A stretch of 21,334 bases of DNA from Aliitabrizicola sp031425325. Lineage in GTDB: Bacteria; Pseudomonadota; Alphaproteobacteria; Rhodobacterales; Rhodobacteraceae. Location: the NCBI GenBank assembly GCA_031425325.1, contig JANPJD010000003.1, positions 1-21,334 of the forward strand, given 5' to 3'. Position 1 is the first letter of the stretch, and the number at the start of each line of letters is the position of its first letter. This document shows positions 15,593 through 21,334 of this stretch, piece by piece. A program made the position numbers and the translations under genes. Under the pieces are notes generated by a model, which saw nothing but the letters and a program-made list of their open reading frames with translations, had not been told where the DNA came from and did no database searches.

Positions 15593-16125
15593 GCTTCCAC
15601 GCCCTCCACAAAGAATTGTTCGACTGAGTGCTTGAGAGCCTCTGCATCTACTGGCGATGTCAGCGCCCTAAGTGGATTGAGACTTATGGTCTTTTGGTTG
15701 GGAAGCGCACGGGCCGGGACTACGAAGAACTCCCATTGCGAGACATCGCGGTGGTCGGCTGACAGACTGGTCTCGCTATGCCAAGCAAAGACGTAGACGT
15801 CGGCGATTCTCGCTGAGCATGGAGTAGGAACTACTCCCACCCATTCTATCTTTGGCGTGCGGATACTGAAAACCGGGTTCCTTGTTTCAACTACTGATCC
15901 AGACCACGTTTGGCGAGCGGCTGACTGTTTAACTTCCAGCTTCGTGCCGCCGACATGCTCCAGATCGTACGCTCCCCAATCGGACCCATTGTGCCTCCAC
16001 CCTTCACCGAGCAAGGCGGTCACCATGAGTTCGACGTAGGCCCCGCGCAAACTGTTCGTGATGAGCGGCATGTCATACTGATGAAGTAAACGCTCCAGAA
16101 TGCTTTTGTGGAGACCGAGGCTCAC
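15589..16125 (-). CDS. PD-(D/E)XK nuclease-like protein, hypothetical, inserted in the pyrimidine operon
   Basis: A 178-residue soluble protein with no named function. An N-terminal helix RGAYVELMV (28-36, Glu32), a WGAYDLEHV strand with Asp54, and LEVKQSAARQTW with Glu64-X-Lys66 give the order E, D, ExK of the PD-(D/E)XK nuclease fold; ADVYVFAWH (108-116) and QWEFFVV (130-136) are later core strands. I recall similar standalone hypothetical proteins with a VKQSAA motif scattered in bacteria. GC over 15601-16080 is about 56% by count, against about 70% around it. The GTG at 16125 overlaps the amidohydrolase stop (GTGA), and its own stop overlaps the dihydropyrimidinase start (ATGA). An internal ATG at 16071 would give a 160-residue form that keeps every motif. 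The composition points to horizontal gain; nuclease activity is unproven. Confidence 0.85.
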   Translation of the reverse strand: MSLGLHKSILERLLHQYDMPLITNSLRGAYVELMVTALLGEGWRHNGSDWGAYDLEHVGGTKLEVKQSAARQTWSGSVVETRNPVFSIRTPKIEWVGVVPTPCSARIADVYVFAWHSETSLSADHRDVSQWEFFVVPARALPNQKTISLNPLRALTSPVDAEALKHSVEQFFVEGVEA

Positions 16126-17372
16126 TCCACCACCCCCGCCACCTCGAGCACCGCGTGCAGGAGCACGTCCGTGCCCGCCGCCGCCCAGTCGGGGCTGATC
16201 TCCTCGGCCTCGTTGTGCGAGAGCCCCCCGACGCAGGGGCACATGATCATCACCGTGGGGGCGACGCGGTTGATCCAGCAGGCGTCGTGACCGGCGCCCG
16301 AGATGATGTCCATGTGGCTGTGGCCCAGGCGCTCGGCGGCGCCGCGGACGATCTTCACGAGGCCGGGGTCGAAGGTCACGGGGTCGAAATGACCCACCGG
16401 CTCGATCTGGCAGCCAAGGCCAAGCTCGGCAGCCACCGCCCGCGCCGCGCGCTCGACCTCGGCACGCATGGCGTCGAGCTTGGCCTGATCGGGGCTGCGG
16501 ATGTCGACGGTGAAGACGACCTTCCCCGGAATGACATTGCGCGAGTTCGGATGGACGAACATCTGCCCCACCGCACCGACCGCGTTCGGCTGGTGGCTCA
16601 TCGCGATGCGGTCGACCGCCTCGACCACGCGCGCCGCCCCGAGGCCTGCATTGACCCGCAGGTTCATCGGGGTCGAGCCCGTGTGCGCGTCGCGTCCCGT
16701 CAGCGTGATCTCGAGCCACCAGAGGCCCTGGCCGTGCGTGACGACGCCGATGGTCTTCCCCTCGGCTTCAAGGATCGGGCCCTGCTCGATGTGCAACTCG
16801 AGCATCGCGTGCATTCTGCGCGCGCCCACCGCCTCGTCGCCCACCCAGCCGATGCGGGCAAGCTCGTCGCCGAAGCGCTTTCCCTCGGGGTCGGTGCGGC
16901 CATGGGCGTAGTCCTGCGTGTGGATGCCCGCGAAAACGCCCGAGGCGAGCATGGCAGGCGCAAAACGCGCACCCTCCTCGTTCGTCCAGTTGGTCACGAC
17001 GACCGGATGCCTCGTCCGCACGCCAAGGTCGTTCATCGTCCGCACCACCTCGAGCGCGCCCAGCACCCCCAGCACGCCGTCATAGCGCCCGCCGGTCGGC
17101 TGGGTGTCGAGGTGGCTGCCCATGTAGACCGGAAGCGCGTCGGGGTCGGTGCCGGGCCGGGTCGCGAACATCGTGCCCATGGTGTCGACGCCGATCGTCA
17201 GGCCTGCTGCCTCGCACCAGCGGGCAAAAAGGGCTCGGCCCTCGGCATCGGCATCGGTCAGGGTCTGGCGGTTCGACCCGCCGGCAATACCGGGGCCGAC
17301 CATGGCCATCTCGTCGAGGCTGGCCCAAAGCCGGGCCCCGTCGATCCGCAGGTTCGCACCGGGTGCCGCCAT
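16122..17372 (-). CDS. Zn-dependent M20-family N-carbamoyl amidohydrolase (beta-ureidopropionase / hydantoinase-carbamoylase)
   Basis: A 416-residue enzyme of the AmaB/allantoate amidohydrolase/PydC group that splits N-carbamoyl amino acids to amino acid, CO2 and ammonia. Metal ligands are His87 (GSHLDTQPTGGRYDG), Asp98, Glu133 of the NEEG motif (Glu132 is the general base), His194 (LELHIEQGP) and His386 (LSHNEAEE). The dimerisation domain (about 212-330) has GRDAHTGSTPMNLR. The ATG at 17372 has AGGGAG upstream; in-frame sequence before it is unlike the family. It is the first gene of the operon, with a RutR-like operator about 50 bp upstream and a 4-nt overlap with the next gene. Next to dihydropyrimidinase, beta-ureidopropionase (PydC) is the best guess; L-carbamoylase or allantoate amidohydrolase remain possible. 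Confidence 0.93.
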   Translation of the reverse strand: MAAPGANLRIDGARLWASLDEMAMVGPGIAGGSNRQTLTDADAEGRALFARWCEAAGLTIGVDTMGTMFATRPGTDPDALPVYMGSHLDTQPTGGRYDGVLGVLGALEVVRTMNDLGVRTRHPVVVTNWTNEEGARFAPAMLASGVFAGIHTQDYAHGRTDPEGKRFGDELARIGWVGDEAVGARRMHAMLELHIEQGPILEAEGKTIGVVTHGQGLWWLEITLTGRDAHTGSTPMNLRVNAGLGAARVVEAVDRIAMSHQPNAVGAVGQMFVHPNSRNVIPGKVVFTVDIRSPDQAKLDAMRAEVERAARAVAAELGLGCQIEPVGHFDPVTFDPGLVKIVRGAAERLGHSHMDIISGAGHDACWINRVAPTVMIMCPCVGGLSHNEAEEISPDWAAAGTDVLLHAVLEVAGVVE

Positions 17373-17419
17373 TCGTCCACTCCCTCGACACAGGTTCCGT
17401 GACTGCGCCGCCTTCAATC

Positions 17420-17435
17420 CTGACCATTCGGTCAA
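17420..17435. promoter_or_regulatory. RutR-like operator upstream of the pyrimidine operon
   Basis: The 16-mer, read on the minus strand, is TTGACCGAATGGTCAG. It matches the E. coli RutR consensus TTGACCANNTGGTCAA at 12 of 14 informative positions and is a near-perfect inverted repeat. It lies 47 bp upstream of the ATG at 17372, where a repressor site would be expected. A second copy of the half-site TTGACCG sits at 17463-17469, 34 bp further upstream. RutR is a TetR-type regulator responding to uracil and thymine; no rutR gene is in the window. Confidence 0.6.
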
Positions 17436-17538
17436 ACCGGAAGCGACCACAGCGGCCCGGCTCGGTCAACGGAAAACTCCGGTCCCGCAGCCCGGGGCGA
17501 AGCATCTGCCTGTTGCACAGGCACCACCCTGCCGGGCG

Positions 17539-19284
17539 TCAGGCCGGAAGCCCGGCTTGCGCCAGCCCGTCGCGCACCAAAGCAAGATCCTTGTCCGAGA
17601 AGGGCAGCCGCCCGAGGCGCGCGTCAAGCGAATAGCTTGGATTGACCGCCATCAACTCGGCCCAGACATGACGCGCTTCGTCCACCTTGCCAAGATGGCC
17701 AAGCGCGCTGGCGAGGAAGGCGCGCGATGAGTCGGTCCGCGGGGCAAGCCGGATGCGCTCGCGCAGGGCCCGTGCCGCATCCTCGTGCTGCCCGGCGATC
17801 AGGTAGGCAAGGCCAAGAAAGTGCATGTACTGGTGTGAAAAGACCGGATCGAGCCGGATCGCCTTTTCAAGGATAGGGACAGCGGTAAGGGGCTCATCCT
17901 GATAGACGAGCAGATGGCCGAGCGTGGCGTGGGCCTGTGCAAAGTTCGGATTGAGTGCAACCGCCTTGTCCGCCGCCTCTCTCGCAGCGGGCAGGTCGTG
18001 CCTCAGCATCCGGGTGATCGCGGCGGCGTTGAGCGCAATCGGCTCATTGGGGTCAAGCGCCACGGCCGTCTCGGCAAAGTGCGAGGCGAGCGCAAGCGGG
18101 TCGGGGATGCCAACCCATCCGTTATGGTATTCCAGCGTGTAGGTCATGCTGAGAAAGGCATAGGGCGGCGCGAAGTCCGGATCGACCGCAATGGCGTGCC
18201 GCAGCAGGGTGACGATCCGCTCGATGTTCCCGGCTGCTCCCTCCGAACTGCGAAGGACTTCGATGGACAGTTCGCGTGCGCGCAAGAGACTGTCATGCGC
18301 CTCGATATTGACCTCGCGGACGCTGTCGAACATCGCGACTTCCACCGGACGCAGCTTGACCCGCAGCGCGCCCACGATCTTCAGCGTCACCTCGTCCTGC
18401 ACGGCGAAGATGTCGGTCAACTCTCGGTCGAAGCGGTCGGCCCAGAGGTGGCCGCCCGTGCCTGTGTCGATCAACTGCGCCGTGATCCGCACCCGGTTGC
18501 CTGCGCGCCGGATCGAGCCTTCGAGCACCGACGAGACGCCAAGCTCGCGCCCCACCACGCGGATGTCGGCGTTGCGGCCCTTGTAGGCGAAGCTCGAGTT
18601 TCGGGCGACGACCATCAGTCCCGCAATCTTCGACAGGTCCGTGATGATGTCCTCGCTGATCCCGTCGCTGAAATAGTCCTGCTCGGGATCGCCCGACATG
18701 TTCTCGAAGGGCAGCACGGCGATCGAGGGTGTGTCGCGCGGCGGGACCAGCCCGGCCACCGCCTCGCCGCCCCAGGACCAGGCGCGGACCGGCTCGGCGA
18801 TGTTCTTGAGCGCCAGCGGCCCCGCATCGGCGAACTCAACCCCGACCTTGCCGCGCACCTGGGAATGGACCGCGTCCGAGATGAGGATGCCCCCGGTCGG
18901 CGCCTGCGCCTCGAGCCGGGCCGCGACGTTCACCCCGTCGCCGAAGATGTCGTCGCCCTCGATCACGATGTCGCCGAGGTTCACTCCGATGCGAAAGGCT
19001 ATGGCAGGCCCGGCTGTTTCGCCCCGTGCCGCCATCACGGACTGGATCGCGACGGCCGCCTCGATCGCATCGACGGCGCTCGCGAACTCCACCAGCGCGC
19101 CGTCGCCCATCATCTTGACGATCCGCCCATCATGGGCCGCCACAAGCGGGTTGAAGGTATTGCCCCAGACCTCGCGAAGGACGGCGAGCGTGCCCGCTTC
19201 GTCTGCGCCCATCATCCGGGAATAGCCTACCACATCCGCCGCAAGGATCGCGGCGAGCCTGCGGTGCGCGCGAGGCGGCGTCAT
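17539..19284 (-). CDS. Class III adenylate/guanylate cyclase with TolB-like and TPR domains
   Basis: A 581-residue protein. Residues about 8-170 are a class III cyclase domain: metal-binding Asp17 (LAADVVGYS) and Asp61 (KMMGDGALVEF), Lys57 for base recognition, and transition-state Asn119/Arg123 (GDGVNVAARLE), so it should be active. Residues about 186-308 (SIAVLPFENMSGDPEQDYFSDG onward) are the TolB-N/FlgO-like domain often joined to such cyclases, and about 330-565 are TPR repeats. There is no transmembrane helix. The ATG at 19284 matches the usual family N-terminus; the long in-frame upstream extension is not conserved-looking. It probably makes cAMP under control of a TPR-bound partner. 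It lies upstream of the pyrimidine operon on the same strand with a 166-bp gap holding the RutR-like site, so it is not part of that operon. Confidence 0.92.
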   Translation of the reverse strand: MTPPRAHRRLAAILAADVVGYSRMMGADEAGTLAVLREVWGNTFNPLVAAHDGRIVKMMGDGALVEFASAVDAIEAAVAIQSVMAARGETAGPAIAFRIGVNLGDIVIEGDDIFGDGVNVAARLEAQAPTGGILISDAVHSQVRGKVGVEFADAGPLALKNIAEPVRAWSWGGEAVAGLVPPRDTPSIAVLPFENMSGDPEQDYFSDGISEDIITDLSKIAGLMVVARNSSFAYKGRNADIRVVGRELGVSSVLEGSIRRAGNRVRITAQLIDTGTGGHLWADRFDRELTDIFAVQDEVTLKIVGALRVKLRPVEVAMFDSVREVNIEAHDSLLRARELSIEVLRSSEGAAGNIERIVTLLRHAIAVDPDFAPPYAFLSMTYTLEYHNGWVGIPDPLALASHFAETAVALDPNEPIALNAAAITRMLRHDLPAAREAADKAVALNPNFAQAHATLGHLLVYQDEPLTAVPILEKAIRLDPVFSHQYMHFLGLAYLIAGQHEDAARALRERIRLAPRTDSSRAFLASALGHLGKVDEARHVWAELMAVNPSYSLDARLGRLPFSDKDLALVRDGLAQAGLPA

Positions 19285-19472
19285 CGGATGTCTCGTCGGT
19301 TCGGCCAGATCATGACAGCAAAGGTAGGGGCTGGGGCGGGCGTAGTCCATGCGAGGCGCCGAGATACTCGGGAAAGAACGGGGCCTCGGCCCACCGCACC
19401 CCTGAGGACAGTCCACCGAAAGGAAGCCATGGAGGATCGTGCGCCGATCAGGCGGCGGCATCGACCCGCAGG

Positions 19473-19757
19473 CTACTTCAGCTCCACCTCGACAAAGCTC
19501 ATGCCTGCCTCGCAATCGCAGACTACATTGTGCTCCACCCCCTCGGCACGGCGATAGGCGGTGCCCTTGGGGATCAGCACGCGCCGCGAGTTGCCGTCCG
19601 GTTCTTCCAGCAGCATCGGGCAGTCGGTCAGTGTGGTTATGACGTAGTCATGGGCGTGCCGGTGCCAGCCCGTCTCGGCACCGGCACCGAAATCGAAGCG
19701 GGTCACACGCACGCGGTCGTCGTCGACAAGAAGGGTTGCGGTGCAGGAGGGGCGCAT
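19473..19757 (-). CDS. Small cupin protein (BauB-like)
   Basis: A 94-residue single cupin barrel. First motif: GWHRHAHDYV with His32, His34 and His36; second motif: the GVEHNV histidine His76. The order VRVTRFDFGAGAETGWHRH and the short length resemble the cupin BauB encoded with beta-alanine catabolic genes in Pseudomonas, whose exact reaction is not established. The ATG at 19757 has AGGAAAG upstream. It lies between an outer-membrane protein gene and the cyclase gene, one gene away from an omega-amino-acid aminotransferase that would use beta-alanine. The role here is inferred from that context. Confidence 0.85.
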   Translation of the reverse strand: MRPSCTATLLVDDDRVRVTRFDFGAGAETGWHRHAHDYVITTLTDCPMLLEEPDGNSRRVLIPKGTAYRRAEGVEHNVVCDCEAGMSFVEVELK

Positions 19758-19856
19758 CGAAACTTTCCTAACCTGGCAAGGCGATCACTTCAAAGGCCGG
19801 GATCGAAGACGAGAAGGGAGTTCTGGCCGCCGTGTGACGAAAAGATCGGGAGACGC

Positions 19857-20807
19857 TTAGAACACCTTGACCCAGATTGCCCGCAAGATGCTTCCGTCCG
19901 GACCATTGTCGTTCGCGCTGACCGTCTCGCCATAGGTCACCTTCAGCCCGGCATTGTCCGGCAGATGCAGGAACACTGTGGCACCCAGCCCCAAAGACCG
20001 CTGGGTGTCATCGTTCGCGACCCCGTTCGTTTCGGTTTTCCCGCCGTAAAGATACACCGCATCCAGAGACGCCCAGACCGCGCGGCTCAGGTTGCGGGTA
20101 ACATGCGCCTCAACCATCCATAGCGGCTCTTGTCCGGTCGAGTCGGCGGGCCCGAAGGGATCGTCGTTGTCGCCGTAGACGAAGACCGACGGAATTATCT
20201 CGAACGTGGTCAACTCAGGGTCGAGGTAAGAGGAACCAAGCGTGTATCCCATTGGCAGTCCCACCTGCCCCCAGACCCGATTGCCGCCAAGGTTGACAAG
20301 TTCGTCAGACGCATAGGTTCCCGTCGGCAGTCCGATCTTGGCCAGAAGACCAGCGCTGAAGCCGGGATCGAACGTCAGATAGTCCTGCAACGGCAGCGCC
20401 GGAGATCCCGCAAGGCCGAAAACGCCGCCCAGGATCAGATCGCCAATGCCGCTGCTGCTGCCGGTGCGGGTGGTGTTCCCCAGATTGAAATCAACCGACA
20501 GGTCGCCCACCGGCAGGACGGCGAACAGGCCTGTCTGCTGGCCGCCGATCTTGACGGTCTGGGTGAACTGGAAGATCGACATATTCACGTCGACATCGGT
20601 GCCGCGAAACACCCGACCGGTATCCAGGGTCGAGTTGCCTTGCGCGTTCAACGCCCAGACGGCGGCGCTGCGGGCACCGTCCGGCAAAAGCTGATAGGCG
20701 CGCGGTCCGTCACCCTGCTGCGCCTTGGCCGCCCCTGCGAAGGCCAGACTGACCGACAGCACGGTTACCGCGACCCGTATCGCCCTTGCGAAACACTTCA
20801 CCACCAT
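19857..20807 (-). CDS. Outer-membrane beta-barrel transporter-like protein (phenol MetA-type)
   Basis: A 316-residue exported protein. A basic start and hydrophobic stretch form a signal peptide of about 29 residues (cleavage after AKA). The mature part is made of alternating amphipathic strands with aromatic girdles and ends in WVKVF, the terminal-Phe signature for outer-membrane insertion. Features such as GDLSVDFNLGN, GIGDLILGGVFGL, KIGLPTGTY and LTTFEIIPSVFVYGD match the Phenol_MetA_deg family of putative outer-membrane channels. The ATG at 20807 is chosen because the signal peptide follows it; a TTG at 20849 is less likely. Lying between the aminotransferase and the cupin, it may help uptake of a pathway substrate, but no substrate is known. 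Confidence 0.85.
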   Translation of the reverse strand: MVVKCFARAIRVAVTVLSVSLAFAGAAKAQQGDGPRAYQLLPDGARSAAVWALNAQGNSTLDTGRVFRGTDVDVNMSIFQFTQTVKIGGQQTGLFAVLPVGDLSVDFNLGNTTRTGSSSGIGDLILGGVFGLAGSPALPLQDYLTFDPGFSAGLLAKIGLPTGTYASDELVNLGGNRVWGQVGLPMGYTLGSSYLDPELTTFEIIPSVFVYGDNDDPFGPADSTGQEPLWMVEAHVTRNLSRAVWASLDAVYLYGGKTETNGVANDDTQRSLGLGATVFLHLPDNAGLKVTYGETVSANDNGPDGSILRAIWVKVF

Positions 20808-20883
20808 CACACCGCTCACTCGTTGCACGACGCGACTGTCCCGCGCCAAACCCGAAAGTCAAGCGCATGCGCGTCAGATGCTG

Positions 20884-21334
20884 TCAGTGCATCGTCTTGA
20901 GCACACCGGCCAGCGTGCCGATCAGCTCGTCGATCTGCGGCTTCTCGATGATGAGCGGCGGGCTCATGGCGATGATGTCGCCCGTGGTACGGATCAGGAT
21001 GCCCTTGTCGTAAGCGGCGAGGAAGGCATCGAAGGCGCGCTTCGTCGGCTGGCCTGGAACGGGCTCGAGTTCGACCGCGCCGATCAGGCCCATGTTGCGG
21101 ATGTCGATCACATGCGGCAGGCCCTTGAGCGAATGCAGCGCCTCTTGCCAGTAGGGGGCGATGGCGGCAGCCCGCTCGAACAGCTGCTCCTCTCGGTAGG
21201 TTTCGAGCGTGGCGATGGCGGCGGCACTCGCGATCGGGTTTCCCGAATAGGTGTAGCCGTGAAACAGCTCGATCAGGTTCTCGGGACCGGTCATGAAGGC
21301 GTCGTGGATGGCGGCGGTGGTCAGGACCGCACCC
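20884..21334 (-). CDS. Class III aminotransferase, omega-amino acid:pyruvate (beta-alanine) type, 3' part
   Basis: Only the last 149 residues are in the window; the reading frame stays open to the right edge. Recognisable parts are GAVLTTAAIHDAFM, then IELFHGYTYSGNPIASAAA with the Thr that contacts the PLP phosphate of the other subunit, and PYWQEALHSLKGLPHVIDIRNMGLIGAVEL, followed by IRTTGDIIAMSPPLII. This closely follows the C-terminus of BauA-type omega-amino acid:pyruvate transaminase, which turns beta-alanine and pyruvate to malonate semialdehyde and alanine. The PLP lysine lies outside the window. It could use the beta-alanine made by the dihydropyrimidinase and beta-ureidopropionase-like enzymes encoded nearby. 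Other polyamine or GABA transaminases of this family cannot be excluded. Confidence 0.9.
   Translation of the reverse strand, partial: GAVLTTAAIHDAFMTGPENLIELFHGYTYSGNPIASAAAIATLETYREEQLFERAAAIAPYWQEALHSLKGLPHVIDIRNMGLIGAVELEPVPGQPTKRAFDAFLAAYDKGILIRTTGDIIAMSPPLIIEKPQIDELIGTLAGVLKTMH

Noticed and set aside
17508..17522. Inverted repeat GCCTGT-TGC-ACAGGC as a terminator of the cyclase gene
   Set aside because: The stem is short, with a 3-base loop, and is followed by a GC-rich stretch without T-run on the minus strand; it may be chance.
17914..19557. Plus-strand open frame of 547 codons opposite the cyclase gene
   Set aside because: The opposite strand encodes a cyclase with all catalytic residues; this frame is an Arg/Asp/His-rich shadow.
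20834..20862. Promoter with TTGACT for the outer-membrane protein gene
   Set aside because: The -35-like box is good, but no -10-like sequence occurs at 16-18 bases spacing, so a sigma-70 promoter is not supported.

Overview
The window is a dense, high-GC chromosomal segment that reads as a member of the Rhodobacterales (Rhodobacteraceae/Paracoccaceae). Supporting signs are the GapR-type DUF2312 protein, the short-chain fatty acyl-CoA regulator family protein, a lone FliM/FliN-type protein, and the pyrimidine/hydantoin operon architecture. Almost every gene lies on the minus strand; only two small genes (a two-helix membrane protein and a DUF442-type phosphatase/sulfurtransferase) are on the plus strand. 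No insertion sequence, CRISPR array, phage gene or rRNA was seen, and no gene-free stretch exceeds 300 bases.

Layout from left to right: tRNA-Ser(CGA); a GapR-like nucleoid protein; a small membrane protein; a FadJ-like hydratase/dehydrogenase fusion whose dehydrogenase half lacks its catalytic residues; a TIGR01244/DUF442 protein; a FliM/FliN C-terminal-domain protein; then a signalling cluster (4747-9449) of an XRE/ScfR-type regulator, a REC-only response regulator, a two-helix membrane protein and an SLC5-transporter/histidine-kinase fusion.

The centre (9558-17372) is one long, tightly coupled operon transcribed leftward: M20-type carbamoyl-amidohydrolase (beta-ureidopropionase-like), a foreign-looking PD-(D/E)XK-like protein, dihydropyrimidinase, an SDR without its catalytic triad, an ABC ATPase, an SMR-like four-helix protein, two ABC permeases and an NMT1/THI5-like binding protein. 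Six junctions are exact 4-nt stop/start overlaps. A palindrome matching the RutR operator at 12 of 14 informative positions lies about 50 bp upstream of the first gene, and a hairpin followed by a T-rich stretch lies after the last gene. The simplest reading is uptake and reductive degradation of (dihydro)pyrimidines to beta-alanine-type products.

Upstream of that operon (17539-21334) lie a class III nucleotide cyclase with TolB-like and TPR domains, a BauB-like cupin, an outer-membrane barrel protein, and the 3' part of an omega-amino-acid:pyruvate aminotransferase, which could consume the beta-alanine. The most unusual item is the 178-codon PD-(D/E)XK-like gene (15589-16125): its GC content is about 56% while its neighbours are near 70%, yet it is fitted between two catabolic genes with 4-nt overlaps on both sides.
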